Made by a program: the position numbers and the translations under genes
NCBI GenBank assembly: GCA_030737835.1
Contig: CM060852.1
Coordinates: forward strand, 20,321,868 to 20,385,867
Reading direction: 5' to 3'
DNA length: 64,000 bases
From: Acorus gramineus
Taxonomy: Eukaryota > Streptophyta > Magnoliopsida > Acorales > Acoraceae
The notes under the pieces: generated by a model
What the model was told of the DNA's origin: nothing
The model's input: the letters and a program-made list of their open reading frames with translations, nothing else
The model's database searches: none
Part shown: positions 1-12,700 of the stretch, in pieces
Layout: each line of letters opens with the position of its first letter
How positions within the stretch are numbered: position 1 is the first letter of the stretch

Positions 1-840
1 TAAATATGTATAAGTTCTACATATTTCAATAATATAAAAATAAATAAGTTATTTGAAGTGGTATAAAATTAAATAGCATATTTTTTAATGGTATTCATGA
101 AAAAAAAAAAAAAAAAAAACTTTTAAAAATTAGATACAAGCTATTAATCACGAGGTGATTCCACAATTAAAAAACGAGGGGCTCAGAGATCAACAAAAGT
201 ACAGTGTTAATACAAGATATCATGTGGTGTATGCCGTTGCAGTGTTTTTCTCTCTCCTTCTGTGTCTGGCCGTATCGTTTGCAACTTGTACTGAAAAGTC
301 CTGCATATAATATTAGCTGTTCTTCTCTGTCTCTCTCTCACTCTTTCTGAGATTGAATTTAATGCTCTGAGAGACCATATTTTTCTGCTTTTGTTTTTGT
401 TGAACGGTCACCATACAGAGAGAGCGGCTTGAACAACTCCATAAAATTTGTGTTGTATACACATACACTTCATAAATTGTAACGGCTGCATTAACTAATG
501 TACTATGAACTATATATTATAGTTATTTATTTATAATGATGTGTGATATTAAATACCAAAAGAAGAGTAGTGGAAAAAAACAGAGGGTACGTACGAATGG
601 ATCTTGGATACGCTCAATCCTGTAAAAAAGCTGGGTCGATTTTGTTTTGTTGGGATCTCCACTTCAAATCAAGTCGGCGCTTCAAAGCACAAGAGGAGGG
701 ACAAGTTGTAATGGCCGTGTTCATGAAAACAAAACAAGTCTATTTTTATTCTTGCTTTCTTTTATTTATGAAATGTTTGTTTTGGATCTATACGTGATAT
801 TTTTAGATATATAATTTGGTTGATTAAAAGTGATTATATA
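1..840. other. Intergenic, no gene seen
   Basis: AT-rich DNA with a pyrimidine-rich CT stretch around 245-350 and a TA dinucleotide run at about 834-855. A short open frame at 543-797 has no recognisable domain and AT-driven composition, so I do not call it a gene. Confidence 0.6.
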
Positions 841-1479
841 TATATATATATATTTAGGCAAAGATAGTCCATTTGTATTCAAATGAAAGAACTACAAAAG
901 GTCAAGATGACAAAGAGAGATAAAGAAACAAAACAAAATGGAAGGGGATAGGGGTGTTGTTATACACAGGGCATAAGATGTGCCGCTGATAGTACAAACG
1001 AGCGCCCCTCCTCATAGATGGAATTCTACTCATTCTAACGCAGCGTGAAACTGATAAAAAGATTCAATCAGCTTTGAGATTTCATAGATTTTTTGAATCC
1101 ACAAGTAAGAAAACCTCAAAAAAAAAAAAATTCAAAATATTATTGATAAAAAACTGTTTTTTTTTACAAAATATGGTGGCACTCATTATATAGGCCACAA
1201 ACATCAAATACATATTCATAATGTGAATTATGACTCTACTAAAAATAGTAAAGACACAATTACAATAACAATAATTAAAATTTAATAAAATAAAACATAA
1301 GATCCTAAAAATCCTAAATTCCTAATTCACCAATAAAAGGTGATTAATATGATTTTAAATAATGTATTGATAGGATTAATATGACTTTAAATAATGAGAT
1401 TTATTAATACATGACAAAATCTCATAAAACTTTATTTTGATAACAGATTTAAAATCAAATATTCTGCAATGATTTCTTT

Positions 1480-3027
1480 CTAAATCTGTCCTACATCACA
1501 CTCCATGATGTGAAAATGGCCACCGGAGAATTCGATCTTCCTCGCACTTGCGAGCGTCTGACCCCAGTCCATGATGAGGTTGACAACCTGCTCCCATAAG
1601 TTTTCCATGTAAGACCGCTGCCCCTTGAAGATCTTCTCATTTCTAGCCCTCCATATAGCCCACAAGACCGTAGGAATCATTCCTTGCTTTACCTGAGCAT
1701 GCACCTTCAACTCCCCACCCTGTATTTTCCTTGCCATGTGGTCCCACAGATCAGCCATGCTCGTCGTCGTAAATGGCAAACCCACAGCTGTCTCCATCAC
1801 CTGCCATATGCGACTAGTCGCTTGACAATGACAAAATAGGTGCTCTACTGTTGGTTCCTCCCGGTGCCATTTGGATTGATAAGGAGACGATTTTGCAGAG
1901 CCAACCAAAGAAAAATTTTGATTTTCAATGGTATTTTCCATTTCCATATTAGCACTGTCTTCGTCTCCATGTCCGGCACGTTTTTGAAGTTGTCTACAGA
2001 TGCTCCCCAGTTCTCTCGTACAATGTCTTCCAACTCCCCACACTCGGACCACCAAGATTCGAATTGAAAACGGTGTCTCTGTAACGGGTTCTTAAGCTTG
2101 AGCAAAATTGGCACGTGATCTAAGGTAGTTCTTGGGAGGCCCACAGCCGAGCAACTCGGGAACATCTCTTCCCATTCGGAATAGATGAGAATTCGGTCCA
2201 GCTTTGCCAGAGATGACGCTGCCCTTAAACTGCTCCACGTGAACGCATGGTTAGCAATGGGAATGTCCAACAAACCTTCTTGATCAATCCATTCCGAAAA
2301 AACGGCCTCCATATCCCCTGTTGTGGCATGCCTTGAATTTCTATCGCCTTCGAATTTAGTCACGTTGAAATCCCCCGAGGACACACCACGGGGCCTGCCA
2401 TGAGGCCTTGACTGCTGACAGTTCGGTCCATAATTCTTCCCTCTCCCTGCCTTCCTGCGGCCCATACACTCCGAAGACAATCCACTTCCATCCTGTGGTC
2501 ATGTCTTCCAGTAGCAGTGATAGAGAAAAGCATCCAATTGACCCGCCACTGGCTCGATTTCCATCCGATCAAAATCCCTCCTGATGCTCCCACCGATGGT
2601 TTGAATACCATTTTCTCTAGCTTTCCCGCGCACGCCACATTCAAATATGTCATCGAGACTTCTTCCAGTTTAGTTTCCTGTATACAACACAAATCCACTT
2701 TATGACGAACCACCATGTCCGCCAACGCACACTTTTTTGACCGGTCGTGCATGCCCCGTATATTCCATGTCATGCAATTGATCATGGGAGACGTGAACCC
2801 CCAACCAGATCAACATTGGGCAAGTCAAGACTTCCCAACTCCTTGTGTACTACACCGACCGTGACCACCTGAGTTCCCGGGGAAGATGGTCTATCTTTCT
2901 TTAAGAAGTGGATGAACTGGGGTTTCTCCCCACCAACGCCAACTTTAAGATCGATATCTTTTGCATACTTCCGCGTTTGGATCGTGGGGTTCATCCCCAT
3001 AGTCTCCTTCGGCCCCTGCCCATACAT
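1480..3027 (-). mobile_element. L1-type LINE fragment with the reverse transcriptase deleted
   Basis: Read on the minus strand, 3027-2785 looks like the end of an ORF1-type protein. From 2785 the frame opens with MINCMTWNIRG and continues through CCIQETK, the start of the apurinic-type endonuclease of plant L1 elements. The endonuclease continues in another frame (about 2480-2000) with GDFNV and the FTWSS region. It then passes directly, near 1980, into the zinc-knuckle RT-associated region (WKIPLKIKIFLWLA, then a Cys/His-rich part to 1480). The whole reverse transcriptase is absent between these parts, so this is an internally deleted, frame-broken copy. A 3' tail may extend below 1480 towards 850, but no poly-A or target-site duplication is clear. 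Domain identification is confident; outer limits are not. Confidence 0.85.
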
Positions 3028-3874
3028 ATATATAAATTAAGTTTTCATAACTGTGATTGTTCACGTAGTATTAATATATCATACAAACCCATATGATTTT
3101 ATAATATTATCAAAGTCAAATATCTTTTAGACGAAGATATACTGATATTCATCCTCTAAATATTCAAATATTAAAAAAAAATTATTTTTGGATACTGATG
3201 TTGAATGTTTTCAAAATATTTTAATAATTGAGTTTGAGTGAAGGTTTTTATGGGAGGATGAAAAGCGGTACAAATTTTTAATCTCATATCAATAATTAAG
3301 AAAAAAGTTTTTAAAATTTATAAGATGGGTATTTTCTTCTCCAGTGAATTGATTTTTATCAACATCTTATAATGAATCTTTAATACGCGTTGGAGCACAT
3401 GAGAGAATGAAGGTCAGCATATGTACAAAAAATTTGCATATATATATATATATATCACAATGCACATGGGAGTGTAGAAAAAAAATAATCAGAGATGTAC
3501 GTACGTGATGGTGGCAATTCAAACATGTACGGGGTTTCCTTTGTTTATTTTTTGTACTTTCTCTGTCTCTCAGTATAAGTCAAACACAAATTAAAAAAAA
3601 TGTTGATCATGCATGCAGATTTCCGTGGTCATTGTGTCTCTTCTGTCACGCTATGACCTTCGGAAAAAAAAAACAAACAAAAATTGATTTTGTGACTAAC
3701 AAAAGTTATAAAGTTATATATGTAAGAATTCATATTTGCAGATAGGTCTCTGTTAAAATTACAAATAGGTTTCTGTTAAAATTACAAACCATCCTTTCAT
3801 GTCTATAAATACATTCATTTGGTAGCAACACCTAATAATTTGTATAGTTAAAAGATCAATTAAATCTAAAACAC
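3028..3874. other. Intergenic, no gene seen
   Basis: AT-rich sequence with an AT dinucleotide run near 3440-3456. I see no exon-like island. Confidence 0.6.
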
Positions 3875-4339
3875 AACCTCCCTTTTGGATTGAGGAATTG
3901 AGTTATTCTGTATAGATAACTATACCAGTATAGATAACAATTCTACATGAATAAGAGATTTTCTGTTTGGTTGTGTTTTTTATTATTCTCATTAGAAAAC
4001 GTAAGAATAAATGTTGAGTTGTTTGGTTGATAAATAATAAAATATAAATAAAGTGTAAAAAAATTGATTTGACATGTGGGCCCTTTAATGTATAAGAGGT
4101 GTTGATAGGTGATTTGATGTGATAAGGTGTAAAAAGTTGATTTGGCATGTGGACCGATAAGAATAGATAAACTGAGTATAACTTATCATAGGGAGTTACT
4201 TAGAAGTGTTATATTCTCTTATACTCGTTTAAACTGGCTTAATAATACCAAGTTATACTCTGTAAACAAACAGTTATTTTTCCTATCCATTCTTATACCA
4301 CCCTTATCCAAGCTTAATCCGTTACCCGAACGGAGGCTT
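3875..4339. mobile_element. MITE-like element, family B copy 1
   Basis: The left end AACCTCCCTTTTGG and the reverse complement of the right end, AAGCCTCCGTTCGGG, form imperfect terminal inverted repeats. The interior is related, in opposite orientation, to 53101-53368: both contain the shared string CATTTATTCTTACGTTT and surrounding similarity. No clean target-site duplication was found, so the superfamily is open. Confidence 0.6.
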
Positions 4340-5156
4340 CATGTATTGTCTTCTTTCTAGAGTTAATGTTTGTCTCTTAACAATTTGTATGGGCATAATA
4401 TTATCTTGGATTATCCCCTTATCCTAAATTTTGATATATGAGAATAGTAAGCCCATCATTATTCTTCTAGCTCTATAAAAATTAGTAAAAAAAAAACTAC
4501 ACAAGGGTGTGAGGTTTATAAATTACAAATCAAAATAAATATGATTTATAAAAATAATTAAAATTGAGTGATTATTTTTTCCGTACAAGAGACGTAAGAA
4601 GTCTGTAACACATGATGAATTACATTATTATTAGTATCATATAATGGCATGAGTCATCATGGACTTAGAACAGATGATAGAATAAAAACCCACTTTATCA
4701 TAAAATGGTAGTCCTGCATGTTTTCAATAGGAATCCAAGTTAGGTTCCCTAAAAAGAGATATCTCATGTTAACCATTCGACTTGTAATCCGAATATTCTC
4801 GAAATAAATAGGCATACATTCGACTAAAAAAAAACTTATAAATAAGTTAGTCAGGTGTGGAACATCGTAAGACACGATCAGTTAAAAAGCTGACATCATG
4901 CGACATGATACGTTATTGATACGGTACAACATATCACTTTAGCACGTACTTCAGACCTTCACGAACTGTCATTCCACGTTTAGGTTTACAATTTAATTGG
5001 TGAACTTTGATAATTTTGTTGTTTAATAAAATAAAATAAGAGATCCTTCACTGTAATGTTTGCTGGTGCCCTGATGGTCCACCACCTGCTCGTCTACGTG
5101 GTAGATAAACAAGCCACCTTGTTCTCACAAAAAAGCTCTGTTTAGGATAAAACAAA
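4340..5156. other. Intergenic, no gene seen
   Basis: AT-rich sequence without coding signal. Its last ten bases (5147-5156) are the left target-site duplication of the next element. Confidence 0.6.
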
Positions 5157-5979
5157 GGGAGAAAATCCAAATAACCCCCCCTAAACGGCAAGAAATCCAT
5201 ATAAGCCCTTATTTTTCTTAAAATTTATATATAATCTCCTGAAAACACTTATATAAATCTAAATAACCCCTTTAGTTAAAATTCTATTGACATATATGCA
5301 AATATTCCGTTTGATTAACCCTGACTAAAAATACATTATATTAAAAAGGGTTTTTTTTTTTATTTTTAAGCCCCCATAAATTATAGAATTTAGTGATCGA
5401 TCCTTCACTTTTTCATATTTTAGTTTTAGTCCCCAGATTTAAGGATATGTTCATTTTTAGTTCCTCCCATAGACTAAAAAGAAAATAAAAAAATTTAGGG
5501 ATAGGTCCCTCCCAGGGAGTAAAAAGGAACATATTCTTTAAATCTGGGGACTAAAACCAAAATATGAAAAAGTGAGGGATCAATCACTAAATCCTATAGT
5601 TTGTGAGGACTTAAAAATAAAAAAACCTATTAAAAATCCCCCACAATTTGTTAAAAATGTGAAAAACCCTATGTAGATGGCAATTTTACCATTTCGGATA
5701 GATTATAAAATCTTATTCGATTGGAAAGGTAAAATAATCATTTATGGAAGATTTTACGTATTTTTAACACATTGAAGAGCTTTTCTGGAATACTATATTT
5801 TCAGCTCGGGTTAGCCAAAGAAAAATTTCATACAATAATTTTAATATGTCAATGAAAATTTAATTCATGAGATTATTTGTATTTACATAAGTGTTTTAAG
5901 GCGGTTATATGGACCTTAGGAAATATCAGGGAGTTATATGGATTTCAAACAGTTTATAGGGGGTAATATGGATTTTTCC
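5157..5979. mobile_element. Foldback MITE, family A copy 1 (Mutator-like), carrying a nested MITE
   Basis: Left end GGGAGAAAATCCAAATAACC and right end (reverse complement GGAAAAATCC) are inverted, and the two arms stay inverted-complementary for most of their length. It is flanked by a perfect 10-bp duplication ATAAAACAAA at 5147-5156 and 5980-5989. A 9-11 bp duplication with long inverted repeats points to Mutator-like elements. There is no coding capacity. The left half is split by another MITE at 5348-5627; without it the copy would be about 530 bp, like its relatives. Confidence 0.85.
5348..5627. mobile_element. 280-bp palindromic MITE nested in family A copy 1
   Basis: The arms are near-perfect inverted repeats (for example CTTCACTTTTTCATATTTTAG on the left, with its near complement on the right) around a short spacer. 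It is flanked by a perfect 9-bp duplication TATTAAAAA at 5339-5347 and 5628-5636. The 9-bp duplication and GGG/CC ends fit a Mutator-like MITE. It must be younger than its host element. Confidence 0.88.
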
Positions 5980-7809
5980 ATAAAACAAATGGTTTTCCCT
6001 TGCTCGGTTGGGTTGCTCTGGCGGATCACGCAAAACATACATGCGAAGGAATAATAACTCCATGAGATGCATTTACGTTTTATTTTTTGGAAGATAAAAA
6101 TCCGGAAGCCTGTCTTTAGCTATGAATTCATTCGAAATACAAAATGATGAAACCAATGATTGATATTTCGCTATCATAAGGATTTTGAAGAGGAGGGTTA
6201 CCCCTTCATGTCCCTGCAGAGACATATCTGGTTGTATTTCATATTACAAATTGAAGAATTTTATAACATTGAGGTATGTGATAGTGGACATATTTAAAAA
6301 TAAAAATAAAAAAAGTAATAGAATCTGAGTTAAATAAAAAATAGTAAAAAGTAAAATAACATGTGATAAAAAATGATAAAATTATTTTCTATCACATTCC
6401 CTCAAATTCTCTTTGAACTGAAAGAAAATTTTTGATATTCATTCCTTAATAACACTTGTAAAATTATGTTTAGGATATTTTATTTTTGGATTTATTTTAG
6501 GATATTTCAGATTTTTTTTTTTATGGAATTCACCAAAACTAAGATTGTTGAGAAGTAAAAATTTTCTTTTCGAATTAGAGTTATCAAATTAGTCTTTAAT
6601 ATATTGAATAAAAAAAAACATAAGTGAAGTACAAAATGAAAAAAAAAATCGATTTGAGTGAATTCAAAAAAATAAATACATAGTTCGAATGAGACCCTCC
6701 AAAATAAAATTTAAAATGAAAATGATGTTTTGTTTTATTTGGAGGGAAAATAAATTCCCATTTCGTGAAGAAAATGAAATCTTTTGGACTGATGTGGGCA
6801 AATATTCAAATCTGACATGGATGAAAGAATGTTACAAAAACTTGGCTGAGTGTATCAAAACTCTCTCAAAATGAAACATTCATCAAACAAGGTCATGGAA
6901 CCCATAAATTTTGTTGACAAATTAAATGCCCTGGATTTTAGGGTGTCCTTTTCAATTAACAATCATGAATTCCAAAACGCCCATACTCAATCATCCGAAG
7001 CTGAGCTTTAATTTATATGTGTCACGTAGGGTCACTATTCTGTCCTGTCTTTACATGTACAAATTATATGTACATGTATTTATGTGTATTTACATATGTG
7101 TGGGTTGCTTTTATATATTATTATTAAAAAAAGAAAAGGACGGTAGGGGACCATTAAAGAAGGGAAAAGAAGGTAGGAGAAAAGATATACCTACCACATG
7201 AGAGCTAAATATTGGAGATCTTTTGGTGAATCTATGTATGGGCCAAAGCCACCCCCCTTAACAGACATTGATTCTGCAACACTATTACCTAACCTTTTTA
7301 TTCATGTCACGCGACTTCCATGCTTTTTTCTTGTATTAAATTAATGAATATAAATCTTATCTGATATTTAAACGTGCATGCATGGATCATATGTCTCCAT
7401 GGGCTCCATCATTTCTTACTTGGGAGACAATTGCAAATTTATGGGGGGCTTGGCTGTCATGAAGGGCCCATATGTTAGTTAATTTTCACATGAAATATTT
7501 ATGTTCAGTCTCTTTTACCATCCGTTTGTAGTTCACTAACAAATATATTATTGTGTAAAGAATTAAATACATCTATACTTTTATGAATTGAATGTATATA
7601 TAAACTGCTAATAGATTGAATTAATATGTGATTTGCAAAAGAATGGTGTGAAACAATCTTACATGCAGTATTTTCATCCTCATATTCATATATAGTGATG
7701 TATATTTTTTTAAGCACAAAAACTTCCAAAAGATTATGGACTATATAAATTTTGTAATCATAGCATATGCGAACCGTTTTTTCTCTTTTATCTTTTAAGA
7801 TATCACTTA
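5980..7809. other. Intergenic, no gene seen
   Basis: AT-rich, with no domain-bearing frame on either strand. The frame at 6926-7201 is low-complexity and matches nothing I recognise. Confidence 0.55.
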
Positions 7810-8000
7810 ATGAATGAGTTACTATTCCAAGCTTATGACAATCTATTAAACACCAGTACTACCCACCGGGAGCTCCTGCGCCAATGTGTGAAGGACTGGG
7901 GCAAGTCAATCGCTGGTGCGGTGGGGATCCATTTCAAGGAAGATGGCTGGCATGTTTTTGGACTAGGGGGCAATCAGAAACAAGCGGCTTCACTGAATCC
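7810..8000 (+). pseudogene. Isolated coding-like fragment, family not recognised
   Basis: A sharply GC-richer island in AT-rich surroundings encodes THRELLRQCVKDWGKSIAGA followed by a Gly/Trp-rich stretch (GIHFKEDGWHVFGLGGN) and ends at ...ASLNP just before a possible GT donor (CCG|GTAGAA, near 8001). An AG dinucleotide at about 7857 could be the matching acceptor. Residue composition looks like a real protein exon, yet I find no second exon within several kilobases. It may be a leftover exon of a lost gene, a fragment carried by a transposon, or one exon of a gene with very long introns. I cannot name the family. Confidence 0.4.
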
Positions 8001-8040
8001 GGTAGAACTCTTTTCTACAGCAATTTTAGTTGATGTTTGA

Positions 8041-9480
8041 TGGTTGTTGTTGCTTGTTCTATTTTGACTTTTGCTTTTTTTTTTTTAGCATTTTTATTCT
8101 CTCTTATCTTTAATTCAGACATTTCTTTTATATTACGATTCATTTTTAAAGAGAAATGACTAAATGGAAAAAAAAATCAGTAATACTCACAAAAGTAAAA
8201 CCATTCATCTTATAAATGGTCCATCACATCCCTTCTCTCTCCCCCAATCTTCTTAGATTGCTTGTTTTATTTCAAGTGTTTCTACATTAACTTCATCACC
8301 ATATATGTCGGTTCTACTTTCTTCTCGGTTCAGACAATCATTTGCTTTTCTTTCTATTTTTTGCCCCATCTTTCAAACTCACTGCAGAACCGTAGGGCAT
8401 ATGCTGTTTTGTTGCCCATCTTCTTTGAGACTCTTTTCAATGTGGGGTCTTTGAAAATTTCTTTTGCTAAGAACACCTTTTCTTTTGTTGAAGGGGTTTG
8501 TTTAATTTTGATTTTTACAATTAGGAATTACCAATATATATATTTGTCAAGAGCTGTCATTCTTTATAAAGGGGGTTATGACTATTCTATATGTTTAACA
8601 TGTGAGACTATGTACATTTAGTTTTGGATTCATCACATCGGGTGGTCACATGTGAACACTTTATGCATTATTTGAGAGGTGGTAACTCATGCAATGCTAT
8701 TGATTAATAAATTTGTTCGGTTTAATTCATGACTTGAACTTATAAATTGAGTTCAATTCAATGATCATCATGATTTATAGACATCATCTAAGTAAGCAAT
8801 TCTCATGACAAGACAGTTGATGTAACAAATAAAGCTTTTAAATGCTGCACTAGGATATGTATCATCTTCCTCTCGTTGGAGATTGACTTGTGAATAAAAT
8901 TAATAATAAAAAGGTATTAAAAACTCATAAATTTAACATGAAATATATATTATTGTAGTTTAAGATTCTCCGCATTGTTTTGAATATAAACATACGTAGA
9001 ACATTGAGTATTGTATATCCAATCTTGTATATATCTAATTCTATATTTTTCTCTATGAAATGATATATAACATTTATTATTAGTATTTTATCTAACACTT
9101 ACATTTCACAACGGGTGTTATTACACACAGCTGAATCCTAAAGTGATATTGAGATGAAAAATATACAATTTAAATTTTTGAGTGAGTCCGCACAATTCAT
9201 TTGATTTCATAAGCGTGATACACGCACCCCCGTTTACAACCCGATACACTATGATAGTGTTGTACATACTTTGCTATTATAACATATAGCTTCTATTATA
9301 GTATCATCTATGATACGATTTTTATTTTATTTTTTCAACTAAAAAAAAAAAAACTATTATACTCAATATACACATCATTTCATATAATAACGTACATTTC
9401 AAAATGAGAGAGTATGATTTTTTTTTTAAAAAAAAAAAAAAACAGTATGGATTGTAATTGGGGTTAAAATGGGCTAGATG
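8041..9480. other. Intergenic, no gene seen
   Basis: AT-rich sequence with homopolymer runs. The frame at 8262-8621 is hydrophobic only because of T-rich codons and has no family match that I know. Confidence 0.55.
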
Positions 9481-9525
9481 TATTCTTTTTCCTTCCATAT
9501 ATCATATTCCTCTGAAGCCCTTATT

Positions 9526-9569
9526 TGGGCTTCTTCAGAAGCCCTAATTTTTTACTGGGCCTTAGCCCA
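9526..9569 (+). promoter_or_regulatory. Site II element cluster upstream of the CHCH gene
   Basis: TGGGCT at 9526-9531, TGGGCC at 9556-9561 and the reverse form AGCCCA at 9564-9569 are site II motifs (TGGGCY), directly followed by AAACCCTT. A true telo-box, AAACCCTA, lies at about 9696 in the probable leader. Site II plus telo-box combinations are known in plant promoters of nuclear genes for mitochondrial and ribosomal proteins and bind TCP-type factors. This fits the downstream product. Confidence 0.7.
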
Positions 9570-9756
9570 AACCCTTGAAAAGGGCTTTTCAATGAACTAC
9601 ACCGCCCACTGAAACAATGACCAGAAGTCCTTACAATGGGTCTTTGGCGGGCGAAGATTCAGATTTCGAGGGAGGGCATAAAGCAGAGCCCAACGAAACC
9701 CTAGAAGCCCCTCCTTCCCCTTCATCCAGGGTTTTTGAAATCCTCGCATATCCGCC

Positions 9757-12700
9757 ATGGAAAGACCTTCGCCGCAGCCCTTGTGCCCGAAAGAAGCCCT
9801 CGATCTGCTCAACTGCGCGACCGGCGCCGATTTCGATCCCGACAAGTGTCTCCGCTTCTTGAACGCCTTGCGTGCTTGCGTGCTCGAAAAGGTTTGCGAT
9901 CCTTCTAGTCCGAGTCCCGTTCAATTTATTTTTTCTTCATGCATTGATTCGATCTCTCACGGGTTTCACTGTTTCACGCAATGTGACGGTGATTTGAATT
10001 TCTCATCATTTCTTGAAGTTTTGTTTTAGCTTTTAATTATGTATCCAACTATCCAAGTGAACTCTGCAAGTTTGAAACACATTTTGTTGATTTTACGCGT
10101 TTGTAGGAATCAACTTAAAACATTTTTTCAATGATAGTGTTAGGTACAGCCCCAGATAGACAGTCCTCACATTTTTCCAATGCTTTGATGAAAAGTGCAA
10201 GTCGTTCTATTTTGAATTGATTGAACCCATTTTTAGTAAATGTACAAAATTAACGGGGTGTATACCTCATTTAAGGAGGTACATATATCGTTGGATGGCT
10301 AACAAGATGTATGCGACTGCATTTGGGGCTGTAAATAAGACTGTAACAACACTCTTTTTTCAACGCCCCAGACAGTCACAATTTATTTATTTAAAAATCT
10401 AAAATAACAACTTTTAGTTCTAAAAGTGTTCTAAAAAGTGGGATTAATTAAGTGACCGCCTACCGCCTGGGTGGAATTGGGTCTGGCCTGCCTCATCCCG
10501 AGGATTTAGTGGCCTTGGATTAAGCGGCTAATAGTGGTTAAGGAGGGTTTAATTGGATTAATTTGATACTTTTTCCTCTTCTATCCTATTTTATTGCATT
10601 TATTTTATATTTACTATTATGTATATGATGTATAATGTTTTAATTATTAAAAGAGTAGTTGATTAATCCCTGCTTATCACTTGACTAGGGCGTAGTGCTT
10701 TCTACACCATTGAGATACAATCATACGAACATGAAAAAAAAAATACTTATCAGGAATCTGATATAAGTATATTTCCTAAGAGTCTGATTCAAAAACTGCT
10801 TTCAGTAAAAAATTGCTTTTAAAATAGGTTTCTAAACATGAATCAGGATGGGATTGGGTAAAGAGTGCTTGATGGCTCAATCTATGCCTAACATAACCAT
10901 AAATTTGTTTGTGCTGATTAGGTGCCTAGCCCATTTCGCAAAAACCCTATTCAAGGTCAATGCACAATATATCATTTAAAGTGGTGTTGAATGTCATTCT
11001 AATATGTGATAGGTAGTGCAGGTGTTCTGCGATGGAGTTATGAATACTGTTCTGAATACCGTTCTGCATCTGATGTGTATTGAAATATGAAAAGGGAGAT
11101 TTTGTTGAAGTCAGATGCTTCAGGGTGTGTTCTTACCAGTATTGAATCAAAACTTTTGAAACCACATGCACACACCTTTTTTTTTTTAAAACTTCGCTAG
11201 ACTTAAGTTAGAGGGAAACACCTAAAATCAGGCTCATCAGTTTTCCCCTATGTGAGTTGGTTTTGGAGAAGAATTGGATTGCTTCATTCACCTACTCAAC
11301 CGTAATGTTGTGTGGGACTCAGATGATTTGGATGATTTATCAAATGGTCTAAAACGTTAAAACACACAGTTTTGTTAGGTCCGTAGAGTTTCATAATGTC
11401 AACCTGTCTGGGTACTATTCTTGTACGGTATTGGACATCAAGTGGCTTCCAGGAGGAACTAGATTTAATGGATGAAGGCCTCCTCCTCCCACGCTTCTCT
11501 CTGGTGTTTGTGGCTAATTGTGTTTTTGTTGTTTGTGTTTGTGAATGATTTTGTTGTTTGGGTTGTGAAAATTTATTGATTTGGGGGCGCAGATGAGGAG
11601 TCTCAATGAAATAATTTTCAACTGATGTTTCTCAGTGATGTTTTTTTTCACCTTGGAGAACTGATGCCCCCCATATTTGATTTTCATTAAAAGAAATATA
11701 TAATATATAATATATTTTTTGCACTCAAATTTAAATTTTATTATTTCCTGAAATTTCTGACAAATTAGAATTATAGAATGGGTTTGTGACTTCTTTTGTT
11801 CTGAGTTAAAAGACTTGCCTCAAAAGAGGTCACAGGCTGGTGCGTGGACATCACGTAAGGCACAGTTTTTCTGACTTTCTTAATTGTCAATAGTAGGGAT
11901 TCTAATTGTCTATGGTTCTTGACTCTTACCTCATTTGTGGAATTCCCTGATCCCTCGTATCAATCCCAGTTTTAAGTCAAAACATGACTTTGTTTTCCTC
12001 TATTTTTTTCCCGTATTTGTTTTTGTTTGCTGATTTGCTCTTAGGATTTATTTCCATGGGTCAGTTAATTCTCTCAGTTCCATTTGTGATTCCATCTTTC
12101 TGGTCTTGACCTATTAACTATTATGATGTATGGCTTACCAAAAAAATGGATATTACCTTGATTAACCAGTTTATTCTAACGGGCAAAAAAATGATGTATA
12201 GTTTCAACTTTCTTGTCTTTCCAAAGTCTATAATCTTTTTGTTGTCCTCATTCTCCTACTTACATTCCTTGAAGCAAATATGATCTCATTGTTTGCACAT
12301 GACAGTATTGGTCGATAAGAAAGGTAAAATGATGGTATGTCCTGGAGAAAAATTGTGATGTGGAAGGATTGGGAATATAATAGTAGATTAATTTGAATTT
12401 GTACCTTGAAAGATTTTAGCAAAATAGGAAAGGAAAGGTGGTTGAACAGGGGATAGATTTTTTTAAAAAAAAAAAACTTGTGGAACATAGAGAAAGGATT
12501 GAGATGTTTGACTTTGGATTATATAGATTGAGGTGTTGTATGGGGACGGTGATTGGCAGGTGGGAGAGATGTAAAGAAGGGAAAGTGATAAGAGAACATA
12601 AATGGTAAGATCAGATTTTTTTTCCCTGAGACCCTGTAAGGATTTATTGATTATGATCTCTCCCTTCTTTAGTAGGCTCATCATCTTTGCGGTACTAAAC

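Noticed and set aside
1081-1479. AT-rich segment considered as a long terminal repeat
   Set aside because: No matching second copy, no TG...CA ends and no primer-binding site were seen.
8262-8621. 119-residue hydrophobic frame
   Set aside because: T-rich composition produces Phe/Leu/Ile codons by default; no splice partner, signal peptide logic or known family.
9597-9924. Overlapping frames on both strands at the CHCH first exon
   Set aside because: Only the plus frame from 9757 shows the twin CX9C pattern and splices cleanly to a second exon; the others are shadows of GC-richer leader and exon sequence.
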